64,000 nt of DNA from positions 62,001-126,000 of the forward strand of contig NZ_CAXPMC010000020.1 of the NCBI RefSeq assembly GCF_964218355.1, in the 5' to 3' direction. The notes beneath the pieces are model-generated. The model saw nothing but the letters and a program-made list of their open reading frames with translations. It was not told where the DNA came from and made no database searches. Every line of letters starts with the position of its first letter. Position 1 is the first letter of the stretch. Source of the DNA: Ferrovibrio sp964218355 (GTDB taxonomy: Bacteria > Pseudomonadota > Alphaproteobacteria > Ferrovibrionales > Ferrovibrionaceae). Shown here in pieces: positions 50,074 to 58,512 of the stretch. The position numbers were made by a program, and so were the translations under genes.

Positions 50074-51459
50074 ATGCGCGTCATGACATTCAAGCAGGCC
50101 CTTCTGGCGTCGGCGCTGACCGGTGCCGTTGCAATTGCCGCCCCGTCGGCCTTTGCCCAGTCCTTCGCGGACGCGCTGTCCGCTGCGTATAACAACAACC
50201 CGACCCTGCTGGCGGCCCGTGCGGCGCTGCGGGCTACCGATGAGGGTGTGCCGCAGGCCCTGTCCGGCTGGCGCCCGACGGTGACGCTGAGCGGCGAGAT
50301 TGGCCGGCAGCGCCAGGAATTCAGCGTGGCCTCGACCTCCTCGCGGGATGGCTATACAGATCCGCGTTCGCTCTCACTGACCGTGTCGCAGCCGCTGTAT
50401 CGCGGCGGTCGCACCGAAGCCGCCACCGATGCAGCCGAGGCACTGGTGCTGGCCGGCCGCCAGGACCTGGCATCGACCGAGCGCAGCGTGCTGCTGGATG
50501 CGGTGACGGCGTATATGGACGTGGTGCAGAACCAGGCGGTGCTCGAGCTCAACCGCAACAACGAGGAAGTGCTGCGGCGCCAGCTGGAAGCCACGCGCGA
50601 GCGGTTCCGTGTCGGCGAGATCACCCGCACCGATGTCGCCCAGGCGGAATCGCGGCTCAGCGGTGCCACCGCCGGCAGGATTTCGGCTGAAGGCGCACTG
50701 GTTTCCAGCCGCGCCGTGCTGGCCCGGGTGATGGGCGAGATGCCGACCACACTGGTCAACCCGCCGCCGCTGCCGCCGCTGCCGAAAAGCGAGGAAGAGG
50801 CGCTGGCGGTTGCCTATGATGAAAATCCGACCCTGCTTGGTGCGCGGTTCCGCGAGGTCGCGGCGAAGTTCGATGTCCGCACGGCATCCGGTGCGCTGCT
50901 GCCGACCGTGTCGCTGAATGGCACGCTGACCAAGGCGGAGGAGCAGTCCACCACCCATATCGATTCGGAAACGGCCAAGATTGCACTGTCGGTTTCGGTG
51001 CCGCTGTATGAGGCCGGTTCGGTCTACAGCCAGACCCGCCAGCGCAAGCAGGTACATAACCAGCGCCGCATCCAGGTCGAGGAACAGCGCCGCGCCGTGC
51101 GTCAGCAGGTGGTGCAGGCCTGGGAAAATCTCAACACGGCCCGTTCGAATATCCAGGCGCGCCAGGCGCAGGTCGAAGCCGCCCGCATCGCGCTGGAAGG
51201 CGTGCAGCAGGAAGCCGAGGTCGGTTCGCGCACCACGCTCGACGTGCTGGATCAGGAGCAGGAATATCTCGACGCGCGGGTTGCCGAGGTGCGGTCACGC
51301 CGCGACGAGTATGTTGCCGGCTTCACCCTGCTGTCGGCGGTGGGGCGCCTCGGAGCCCGCCAGCTCAGCCTGCCGGTCGAATACTATGACCCGATAGCCA
51401 ACTATGACCGGGTCCGCGACAAGTGGTTTGGCACCGATGGCGGCCTGACGGCGGACTGA
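50074..51459 (+). CDS. TolC-family outer-membrane efflux protein (461 aa)
   Basis: A signal peptide (FKQALLASALTGAVAIAAPSAFA) precedes two OEP repeats of TolC: long helices with heptad patterns (EVLRRQLEATRERFRVGEI, VAQAESRL) and the repeated NPTLL-type motif (NNNPTLLAAR near the N-terminus, DENPTLLGAR near residue 252). It trimerises to a channel for type I secretion and RND efflux. AAGGA just upstream of the ATG at 50074 decides the start over an ATG nine bases later. Confidence 0.92.
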   Translation: MRVMTFKQALLASALTGAVAIAAPSAFAQSFADALSAAYNNNPTLLAARAALRATDEGVPQALSGWRPTVTLSGEIGRQRQEFSVASTSSRDGYTDPRSLSLTVSQPLYRGGRTEAATDAAEALVLAGRQDLASTERSVLLDAVTAYMDVVQNQAVLELNRNNEEVLRRQLEATRERFRVGEITRTDVAQAESRLSGATAGRISAEGALVSSRAVLARVMGEMPTTLVNPPPLPPLPKSEEEALAVAYDENPTLLGARFREVAAKFDVRTASGALLPTVSLNGTLTKAEEQSTTHIDSETAKIALSVSVPLYEAGSVYSQTRQRKQVHNQRRIQVEEQRRAVRQQVVQAWENLNTARSNIQARQAQVEAARIALEGVQQEAEVGSRTTLDVLDQEQEYLDARVAEVRSRRDEYVAGFTLLSAVGRLGARQLSLPVEYYDPIANYDRVRDKWFGTDGGLTAD

Positions 51460-51504
51460 GCGGCCTCAAAAAACGCAGCGAATCGGGTAATTCGTCGATC
51501 GATA

Positions 51505-51526
51505 GGGGATTTCCGGGAAAATCCCC
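51505..51526 (+). terminator. Hairpin after tolC
   Basis: GGGGATTT (51505-51512) and AAATCCCC (51519-51526) form an eight-base stem with a six-base loop, followed by TTAA. It lies 45 bases past the tolC stop, and no gene lies between. A weak rho-independent terminator is likely, as only two T residues follow. Confidence 0.6.
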
Positions 51527-51540
51527 TTAACCGGTGTTAA
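51527..51540. promoter_or_regulatory. CtrA-like box with a six-base spacer
   Basis: TTAA (51527-51530), six bases, then TTAAC (51537-51541) resembles the CtrA consensus TTAA-N7-TTAAC, one base short. It lies 150 bases before popZ, a cell-pole gene. A one-base spacer difference lowers confidence; the palindrome TTAACCGGTGTTAA could also be a chance feature or serve another regulator. Confidence 0.3.
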
Positions 51541-51688
51541 CAGTTCGGTTATCCTTCCGGCGCATACCATCGGTCTATGATTCGGCCATGGCATGCGCCG
51601 GACGGTGTTTACGCGCCGGCCGGGATTTCAGGCCGGTGCTGGCTTCCGGACGGTATCCGGGATACGGACCAATTTTTCGGGCGAGGGC

Positions 51689-52369
51689 ATGAGCGACCCC
51701 AAGGCAGGTCAGAATGAACCGACGATGGAGGAAATCCTTGCCTCCATCCGACGGATCATTTCCGAGGACAATGCCGACGGCGCTGCCGCCGATGCCGATG
51801 CTCCGGCTGCCGAAGCGGAAGCCCCGGAGCCGGAGGCTGCAGAGGACGAGCCGGTGATGGCGGCGCCGGAGCCGGACCCCGAGCCGGAGCCGGAACCCGA
51901 GCCTGCCTTCGAACCGGACCCCGAGCCGGCGCCGGAACCCGAGCCTGCCTTCGAACCGGAACCCGAGCCGATGATGGCCGAGCCGGAACCGGAGCCGGAA
52001 GCCGCTTACGAGCCTCCGCCGCCACCCCCGCCGCCGCCGCGCCGGGCTCCCCCGCCGCGTCCGCAGCCGCGCGAGGATATTCTCGAACTGACCGACATGG
52101 TCGACCGCGATTTCGAGGGGCTGGTTTCCGAGCCGACCGCCGCCCGCGCCGCCGCCCATCTTGGCCAGCTGTCCAGTGCGGTGGCCGGTTCGCGGGCCAT
52201 GGCCATGGGCAACAGCCAGCGCACGCTGGAGGAACTGGTCAAGGAACTGCTGCGGCCGATGCTGAAGGAATGGCTGGATGCCCATCTGGCCACCATCGTC
52301 CAGCGCATCGTCGAGCGCGAGGTCGCCCGCCTGACCATCCAGGCGGAAGAAGAGCAGGATCACCTGTAA
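51689..52369 (+). CDS. popZ: Polar organising protein PopZ / DUF2497 (226 aa)
   Basis: PopZ polymerises at cell poles and tethers ParB-parS and other hubs in alphaproteobacteria. The N-terminal motif EPTMEEILASIRRII (residues about 10-24) is the partner-binding helix. A long Pro/Glu-rich disordered linker (about 40-125) follows, and the C-terminal oligomerisation helices (EELVKELLRPMLKEWLDAHL, then IVEREVARL) are intact. The linker contains a duplicated 14-residue unit. GAGGG precedes the ATG. Confidence 0.95.
   Translation: MSDPKAGQNEPTMEEILASIRRIISEDNADGAAADADAPAAEAEAPEPEAAEDEPVMAAPEPDPEPEPEPEPAFEPDPEPAPEPEPAFEPEPEPMMAEPEPEPEAAYEPPPPPPPPPRRAPPPRPQPREDILELTDMVDRDFEGLVSEPTAARAAAHLGQLSSAVAGSRAMAMGNSQRTLEELVKELLRPMLKEWLDAHLATIVQRIVEREVARLTIQAEEEQDHL
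51890..51971. repeat. Duplicated 42-base unit in the PopZ linker
   Basis: Two nearly identical 42-base copies begin at 51890 and 51932, each encoding a 14-residue unit with PEPAFEP in its core. The reading frame is kept, so copy number can vary without breaking PopZ. The linker length sets the fluidity of PopZ condensates in Caulobacter, so such a repeat might tune pole size here. That link is inference. Confidence 0.85.
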
Positions 52370-52486
52370 AATCGCGGCCGGCCGGCCGCTCCGGAACCAG
52401 TTCACACGCGGCCAAGTCTGGACTTGGGCCGCCGGATCGTCTTTATTTTCCGCCCTTTCCCGGAATTGCCGAAGCTGACCGAGCCC

Positions 52487-55141
52487 ATGCTGGACAAGAC
52501 CTATTCACCCCAGGACGTTGAAGCCCGCCTGTACAAGGCCTGGGAGGAGGGCGGCTGCTTCCGGCAGGGCGTGAAGTCCGGCCGGCCCTATACCATTGCA
52601 TTGCCGCCGCCGAACGTGACCGGCAGCCTGCATATGGGGCATGCGCTCAACCATACCCTGCAGGATATCCTGATCCGCTGGCAGCGCATGCGCGGCCGCG
52701 ATGCCCTTTGGCAGCCGGGCACCGATCATGCCGGCATCGCCACCCAGATGGTGGTGGAACGCCAGCTGGCGGAAAAGCAGCAGAACCGCCACGACATGGG
52801 CCGCGAGAAATTCGTCGAACGCGTATGGCAGTGGAAGGCGGAATCAGGCGGCATGATCACCGGCCAGCAGCGTCGGCTGGGCGAAAGCTGTGACTGGAGC
52901 CGCGAACGCTTCACCATGGATGACGGCCTCAGCCATGCCGTGCGCAAGGTCTTCGTGGAGCTTTACCGCGAAGGGCTGATCTACAAGGACCAGCGGCTGG
53001 TGAACTGGGATCCCAAGCTGCTGACCGCGATTTCCGATCTCGAAGTCGAGCAGCACGAGGTCAAAAGCCATCTGTGGTATTTCCGCTACCCGGTCGAGGG
53101 CATGGCGGACACTTTCATCACCGTGGCCACCACGCGGCCGGAGACCATGCTGGGCGATACCGGCATCGCCGTGCATCCGGAGGACGAACGCTACCAGGCG
53201 CTGGTCGGAAAGTACGCCATCCTGCCGATCGTCGGTCGCCGTATCCGCATCGTTGCCGACGAATATTCCGATCCCGAGAAGGGCTCGGGCGCGGTGAAGA
53301 TCACGCCAGCACATGACTTCAACGATTTCGAGGTCGGCAAGCGGCACAGTCTCGAGATGATCAACATCTTCGACCGGCATGCGCATCTGAACGAGAATGT
53401 GCCGGAAAAATACCGCGGCATGGAGCGTTTCGCCGCCCGCAAGGCCATCGTTGCCGAGATGGAAGAGCTGGGGCTGGTCGAGAAGATCGAGCCGAACCGG
53501 CATATGGTGCCGCATGGCGACCGCTCGCAGGTGGTGATCGAGCCCTGGCTGACCGAGCAGTGGTATGTCAACGCCGCGGTGCTGGCGAAACCCGCCATCG
53601 AGGCGGTGGAGAAGGGCGATATCCAGTTCGTGCCGAAGAACTGGGAAAAGACCTACTTCGATTGGATGCGCAACATCCAGCCCTGGTGCATCTCGCGCCA
53701 GCTCTGGTGGGGCCACCAGATTCCGGCCTGGTACGGCCCGGATGGCAGGGTTTTCGTTGCCTATGACGAGGCCGAGGCACAGGCGGAAGCGGCGAAGCAT
53801 TACGGCAAGGCCGTGGACCTGACCCGTGACGAGGATGTGCTGGACACCTGGTTCTCGTCGGCGCTGTGGCCGTTCTCGACCCTCGGCTGGCCGGAGCAGA
53901 CGCCGGTGCTCGGGAGCCATTACCCGACCGATGTGCTGGTCACCGGCTTCGACATCATCTTTTTCTGGGTCGCCCGGATGATCATGATGGGGCTGCATTT
54001 CACCAAGACGGCCCCGTTCCACACGGTCTACATCCATGCCCTGGTCCGCGACGAGAAGGGCCAGAAGATGTCGAAGTCGAAGGGCAATGTGATGGACCCT
54101 CTCGACATCATCGACAAATACGGCGCCGATGCCTTGCGCTTTACCCTGTCGATTTTCGCCGCCCAGGGCCGCGACGTGAAGATGTCGGAGCAGAGGGTGG
54201 AGGGCTATCGCAACTTTGCCACCAAGTTGTGGAATGCTGCCCGCTTTGCCGAGATGAATGGCTGCGTGCTGCCGGACGATTTCGACCCGAAGGCGCCCGA
54301 GGGCATCATCAATAAATGGATTCTCGGCCGCCTGGCGCAGGCGGTGCGCGATGTGGATGCCGCGCTCGAAGCCTACAGGTTCAACGACGCGGCCGGTGCG
54401 CTGTATCACTTCACCTGGGGTACCTTCTGCGACTGGTATCTCGAACTGATCAAGCCGGCCCTGACGGGTGAGGATGCGGCGCTCAAGGCTGAAACCCAGG
54501 CAACCTGCGCCTATGTCCTGCGGCAGCTGATTCACCTGCTGCACCCCTTCATGCCTTTCGTCACCGAGGAGCTGTGGGACAAGCTGTACGGCCGGCCGGA
54601 TGGGTTCCTGATGCTGCGTAGCTGGCCGGGCGACGGGGTGCGCAGCGAGGACAAGGCCGCGGCGGCCGAGATCGACTGGCTGATCCGCCTGATCGAGGGC
54701 GTGCGCGGCGCCCGGTCGGCACTGAACGTGCCGGCCGGCGCCAAGATCGCCATGCAGGGCATTGGCGATGATGCCGAACTGATCCGCCGCCTGTTGCGCC
54801 ACAGCGACCCGATCAAGCGCCTGGCCCGCATCGAAACCATCACCATGGAGCAGGCTGCGCCGACCGGCGAGCAGGCCCAGGGCTGCGCCCGCATTGTCAT
54901 TGACGGCACCACCTTTGTCCTGCCGCTGGCCGAGGTGATCGACATCGCGAAGGAAAAGGAGCGGCTGGGCAAGGAGCGCGACAAGGCGCTGGCCGAAATC
55001 GCCAAGATCGATGCCAAGCTCGGCGATGCCAGTTTCGTCTCCCGCGCCCCGGAAGCCGTGGTCGAGGAACAGAAGGAGCGGCGCGGCTCCTATTCGGCCC
55101 AGGCCGAGAAACTGGCCGACGCCTTGCAGCAGCTCGGATGA
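52487..55141 (+). CDS. valS: Valyl-tRNA synthetase (884 aa)
   Basis: A class Ia synthetase. The HIGH-type motif is HMGH at 49-52 (PPPNVTGSLHMGHALN), KMSKS is at about 527-531, and the editing CP1 domain lies between. An anticodon-binding domain and the C-terminal coiled coil (KEKERLGKERDKALAEI) complete the protein. The start at 52487 (MLDKTYSPQD) is the typical alphaproteobacterial N-terminus; 21 open codons upstream look like non-coding leader. The last codon overlaps the deaminase gene. Confidence 0.97.
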   Translation: MLDKTYSPQDVEARLYKAWEEGGCFRQGVKSGRPYTIALPPPNVTGSLHMGHALNHTLQDILIRWQRMRGRDALWQPGTDHAGIATQMVVERQLAEKQQNRHDMGREKFVERVWQWKAESGGMITGQQRRLGESCDWSRERFTMDDGLSHAVRKVFVELYREGLIYKDQRLVNWDPKLLTAISDLEVEQHEVKSHLWYFRYPVEGMADTFITVATTRPETMLGDTGIAVHPEDERYQALVGKYAILPIVGRRIRIVADEYSDPEKGSGAVKITPAHDFNDFEVGKRHSLEMINIFDRHAHLNENVPEKYRGMERFAARKAIVAEMEELGLVEKIEPNRHMVPHGDRSQVVIEPWLTEQWYVNAAVLAKPAIEAVEKGDIQFVPKNWEKTYFDWMRNIQPWCISRQLWWGHQIPAWYGPDGRVFVAYDEAEAQAEAAKHYGKAVDLTRDEDVLDTWFSSALWPFSTLGWPEQTPVLGSHYPTDVLVTGFDIIFFWVARMIMMGLHFTKTAPFHTVYIHALVRDEKGQKMSKSKGNVMDPLDIIDKYGADALRFTLSIFAAQGRDVKMSEQRVEGYRNFATKLWNAARFAEMNGCVLPDDFDPKAPEGIINKWILGRLAQAVRDVDAALEAYRFNDAAGALYHFTWGTFCDWYLELIKPALTGEDAALKAETQATCAYVLRQLIHLLHPFMPFVTEELWDKLYGRPDGFLMLRSWPGDGVRSEDKAAAAEIDWLIRLIEGVRGARSALNVPAGAKIAMQGIGDDAELIRRLLRHSDPIKRLARIETITMEQAAPTGEQAQGCARIVIDGTTFVLPLAEVIDIAKEKERLGKERDKALAEIAKIDAKLGDASFVSRAPEAVVEEQKERRGSYSAQAEKLADALQQLG

Positions 55142-55572
55142 ATGCCGCACCGCTCAGCCCCGAAGATCTCGCGCTGATCACGGCAGCCTCCGCCCTGATC
55201 CGCAAGCGCTATGCCGTCGGGCGGCACCATATCGCGGCGGCCCTGCGCACCCGGTCGGGCCGCGTCTTCACCGGCCTGCATCTCGACACCTATGTCGGCC
55301 GCGCCTCGGTCTGTGCCGAGGCGGTTGCGGTTGGTCAGGCGATGGCGGAAGGGGCCGGGCCCGATGATCCGGTCGAGGCCATCGTCTCGGTGCGGCATCC
55401 ACGCCCGACCGAGCAGCACCAGGATATCCAGGTGGTTGCGCCCTGTGGCATCTGCCGCGAGATGATCCGCGACTTCGCCCCCGAGGCACGGGTGATCCTG
55501 AATGCCGAAGGCCGGTTGTCGGCCTATGCGCCGTCCGACCTGCTGCCGCTGAAATACCACCGGCAGCCCTAG
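55138..55572 (+). CDS. Cytidine deaminase-like / blasticidin-S deaminase-type protein (144 aa)
   Basis: The zinc motifs are intact: C59-A-E61 (with catalytic Glu61) and P-C103-G-I-C106. The segment HIAAALRTRSGRVFTGLHL carries the usual pyrimidine-binding strand. It is shorter than CDA of E. coli and could act on cytidine or a related base, or on a modified nucleotide. The ATG at 55138 overlaps valS by four bases, so the two are coupled. The natural substrate is not certain. Confidence 0.88.
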   Translation: MNAAPLSPEDLALITAASALIRKRYAVGRHHIAAALRTRSGRVFTGLHLDTYVGRASVCAEAVAVGQAMAEGAGPDDPVEAIVSVRHPRPTEQHQDIQVVAPCGICREMIRDFAPEARVILNAEGRLSAYAPSDLLPLKYHRQP

Positions 55573-55575
55573 GCC

Positions 55576-56982
55576 TCAGGCCGGCAGTCCGGCGAGGAAG
55601 ACGCGGCGGATATTGCCGCCCAGCAGCTTCAGCATCTCCTCCTTCGAGAATCCCTGCGCCAGCAGGGCTGCCGCCAGCCCCGGCAGCTGGTCGTAGCCCG
55701 GCAGCACGGCCGGGCTGAGCAGACCCATCATGTCGCTGCCCAGTCCGACATGGTCGATGCCGGCCACTTCCACCATGCGCGCCATGCCTTCGGCCATGGC
55801 GGCAAGATCGGGGTAGATCGTGGAAGGCGGCCAGATGCCGATCACCCCATTGGTCTCGGCGATGACACGGGCATGATCCGGCCCGATGGTGCGGCTGTAG
55901 CGGCCGGGCTTCGGGTTCAGCGAGGTGTGCGACAGCACCAGTGGCTTGTCGGTCACGGCGGCGGCACGCTTCACCAGGTCGTAGGTGCCGTGCGCCACAT
56001 CGACGACGATGCCGAGCCTGTTGCAGCGGCGGACCACGGCTTCGCCGGCCGCGGTCAGCCCACCATGCACCGGAGGCTCGGTCTGGATGTCGCCCAGTTC
56101 ATTGACGCGATAGTGCGTGAGCTGCAGATGGCGCAGGCGCCACTTTGCAAAGGCTTCGTCGACACGGTCCGCCCGCCCTTCGAGGAAGTCGCCGCCCTCG
56201 CTGCTGACGATCACCGACGGTCGGTCCGGCGTTGCCGCCTGCAGGTCTGCCCGGGTGGCGACGACGCCGAGTTCCTGGCTGCGCACCAGATCGAAAAGCC
56301 GCGCGAAGGCCTGCCCGGCATAGGCATACAGTTCACCGGGGTCGGGATCGCGGTAGGGGCGGATGCGTTTGTCTTCGACCCGCGTGGCAGGACTGTCGGC
56401 CACCACGGCAAGGCAGATCGCCGCCATGCCGCCCTCGCGCATGGGGGCGGCCAGCGGGGAGAACGGGGCCTTTTCACGAATGCGCCGCAGCCCGATCAGG
56501 GAGCCGCCATGGCTGTGCAGATCCATGGTGGTCTGCCCGTCCAGCAGCCGGCGGGCTGCAGCAAAGGCGCCGGCATCGGGGGCGGCCTGTGCGGGGCGCA
56601 GCGGCATCCACGCGGCCAGCCCGGCCGCCAGCCCACCGGCGATCAGGTCCCGGCGGGTGAAGCCGGGGGCGATCGCGGCCGGTGCGGCCGGCACCGGCCG
56701 CTGCAATTCGCACCACCAGTCGCCGGCGGTGGTCTCGGCCAGTCGCAGAATACCGCGCAGCCGGTGCAGGCCGGCTGCCGCGCCGGTCAGTTCTGGCAGA
56801 TGCAGGCGGCGTTCGGGCGCGGCCGGCAGGCAGCCGGCGCAGCAGACCGGTTCCTCGGTCAGCACGCTACCGGCCCCGGCGTCTTCCGGGTCGGCCGGCG
56901 ACAGCCAGCCCTCGATCTCGACCATGCGGCCCTGCCACGCCGCCGCGGTATCCCGCCGCAACTCCGTCCAGGTGATCCGCAT
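55576..56982 (-). CDS. M19 membrane-type dipeptidase with extra N-terminal domain and internal Tat-like signal (468 aa)
   Basis: The C-terminal 330 residues are a renal-dipeptidase (M19) amidohydrolase: TTMDLHSHGG carries the first metal His, VIVSSEGGD the bridging Glu, and VDVAHGTYD and LSHTSL further ligands. It is unusual that a 105-residue region of another kind comes first, with a Cys cluster (VCCAGC, residues 46-51). This is followed by an internal TRRDLIAGG at 109-117 with a hydrophobic stretch and AQAA at 131-134, a Tat-type signal in mid-protein. GGGAGG lies six bases before the ATG at 56982, so this long start is well supported. Confidence 0.88.
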   Translation of the reverse strand: MRITWTELRRDTAAAWQGRMVEIEGWLSPADPEDAGAGSVLTEEPVCCAGCLPAAPERRLHLPELTGAAAGLHRLRGILRLAETTAGDWWCELQRPVPAAPAAIAPGFTRRDLIAGGLAAGLAAWMPLRPAQAAPDAGAFAAARRLLDGQTTMDLHSHGGSLIGLRRIREKAPFSPLAAPMREGGMAAICLAVVADSPATRVEDKRIRPYRDPDPGELYAYAGQAFARLFDLVRSQELGVVATRADLQAATPDRPSVIVSSEGGDFLEGRADRVDEAFAKWRLRHLQLTHYRVNELGDIQTEPPVHGGLTAAGEAVVRRCNRLGIVVDVAHGTYDLVKRAAAVTDKPLVLSHTSLNPKPGRYSRTIGPDHARVIAETNGVIGIWPPSTIYPDLAAMAEGMARMVEVAGIDHVGLGSDMMGLLSPAVLPGYDQLPGLAAALLAQGFSKEEMLKLLGGNIRRVFLAGLPA

Positions 56983-57095
56983 TGGCCGCCTCCCATGGGC
57001 CGCGGACAAGGCCGGCGGCCAATGTCAGCATACAATGACCGGCTTGACGGCGGGAAGACGGCCTGATGATGTGCGCTGCCAGGGAGACACCGCCG

Positions 57096-57494
57096 ATGAC
57101 CGATTCCGCGATCACCGACATCCTTGCCGTGGTGCAGATCTATCTCGATGGTCTGTACGAGGGCGATACCGCCAAGCTGCGGCAGGCCTTCCATCCGGCT
57201 TCCAGCCTGTTCGCCGCGGCCGACGGCAAGCTGATGCATGTGCCGCGCGAGGAGTGGTGCAAGATGGTCGAGGGGCGGGCTTCGCCCAAGGCGAACGGGC
57301 AGGGCCGCGAATACGACCGTATCCTGTCGGTCGACCGCACCGGACCCGATACCGCCATGGTGAAGCTGAACTGCGCCATCCTGCCGCGGGTCTTCACCGA
57401 CTATCTCAGCCTGATCCGGCTGGATGGCCGCTGGGTGGTGATCAGCAAGACCTTCACGGCGGAAACGCTGCCGGCCGAAACGGTGCCGGCATGA
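57096..57494 (+). CDS. NTF2-like / lumazine-binding-fold protein (132 aa)
   Basis: The sequence follows the NTF2-like pattern (VQIYLDGLYEGDTAKLRQAFHP, then LIRLDGRWVVISKTF) seen in the Lumazine_bd family, mostly of unknown function. AGGGAGA lies eight bases before the ATG at 57096. Its stop overlaps the start of the small lipoprotein gene, so it is the first gene of a short plus-strand operon with that lipoprotein and perhaps the hydrolase. Confidence 0.82.
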   Translation: MTDSAITDILAVVQIYLDGLYEGDTAKLRQAFHPASSLFAAADGKLMHVPREEWCKMVEGRASPKANGQGREYDRILSVDRTGPDTAMVKLNCAILPRVFTDYLSLIRLDGRWVVISKTFTAETLPAETVPA

Positions 57495-57631
57495 AAGCCC
57501 GCGCGATCCTTGCCGCCATGGCGATCCTGCTGGGCCTGTCGGCCTGCAGCGATCCGGCCACCACATTTGCCGCCGGCCTGCGCAGCTGGTGCAAATCGGC
57601 CGACAGCTGCACCGACCACGGCCGGAACTGA
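57491..57631 (+). CDS. Very small lipoprotein (46 aa)
   Basis: MKARAILAAMAILLGLSAC is a full lipoprotein signal with lipobox LSAC, so mature length is only 28 residues from Cys19. Two further Cys (34 and 40) could form a disulfide. The short length and the ATGA overlap with the preceding gene support it as a real gene; most annotation pipelines might skip it. The mature peptide has no recognised domain. Confidence 0.75.
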   Translation: MKARAILAAMAILLGLSACSDPATTFAAGLRSWCKSADSCTDHGRN

Positions 57632-57648
57632 ACCGGGGGCCTGTATCC

Positions 57649-58512
57649 ATGTCCGGACGGGACAGCGGCACCATCCGGTGTGGCCGCTTCACTCTGCAAT
57701 ACGCCATCGAGGGCGAGGGACGCCCGGTGCTGGTGATCGGCTCGGCCCTCTATTACCCGCGGCTGTTCTCGCAGAATCTGCGCCGGCATCTGCGCATGGT
57801 TTTCATGGATCATCGCGGCTTTGCGCCGGGCAACGACTGCACGGATGCGGGCGAGTACACGCTGGAAAAGCTGACCGGTGATATCGAGCAGGCCCGGCGC
57901 GATCTGGGTCTCGGGAAGGTCGTGATCCTCGGCCATTCCGGCCATGCCTTCATGGCGCTGGACTATGCCAGGCGGTATCCGCAGCATGTCTCGCATGTGG
58001 TGATGCTGAATGTGGCGCCGGATTATTCGGCTGCAGGCCATGCCGCCGCCGAACGCTATCTTGCGGAGTCCGTCTGCCCGGAGCGCAAGGCGGCACTGGC
58101 GGCCAACATGGCGCGCCTGCCGGCGGCCATGGAGGCGGCACCGGAAAAGGCCTTTGTGACATACTGCCTGCTGACCGGACCGAAGAGCTGGTATGACTGG
58201 ACCTTCGATGCCGCCCCGCTCTGGGACGGCATCGAAACCAACATGACCATGTTCAACCATGTCTGGGGTGAAGTCTTCCGCGATATCGACATCACCGCCG
58301 GCCTCGATGCGCTGGACCGGCCGGTGTTTCTCGGCCTTGGCCGCTACGATTACCTGGTGCCGCCGCCCTGGTGCTGGGAAGCCGTTCGCGAGCGTTTCCG
58401 CGACCTCACCATCCGCGTCTTCGAGCGCAGCAGCCATGCGCCCTGCTTCGAGGAGCCCGCGGCCTTCGACGCCGAACTGCTGGGCTGGCTGGACTCGCGG
58501 CCTGCTGTCTGA
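57649..58512 (+). CDS. Alpha/beta-hydrolase fold protein (287 aa)
   Basis: The catalytic triad is readable: the nucleophile elbow GHSGH, Asp in GLGRYDYLVPP and His in SSHAPCFEEP. The oxyanion region around VLVIGSALYY and the cap domain in the middle match the proline iminopeptidase/haloperoxidase-like group. Substrates range from peptides to esters. It follows the lipoprotein gene by 17 bases, with GGGGG upstream of the ATG. Confidence 0.9.
   Translation: MSGRDSGTIRCGRFTLQYAIEGEGRPVLVIGSALYYPRLFSQNLRRHLRMVFMDHRGFAPGNDCTDAGEYTLEKLTGDIEQARRDLGLGKVVILGHSGHAFMALDYARRYPQHVSHVVMLNVAPDYSAAGHAAAERYLAESVCPERKAALAANMARLPAAMEAAPEKAFVTYCLLTGPKSWYDWTFDAAPLWDGIETNMTMFNHVWGEVFRDIDITAGLDALDRPVFLGLGRYDYLVPPPWCWEAVRERFRDLTIRVFERSSHAPCFEEPAAFDAELLGWLDSRPAV

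Noticed and set aside
52844..55150. A 768-codon open frame antisense to valS.
   Set aside because: valS is complete with all motifs; the antisense frame is a shadow.
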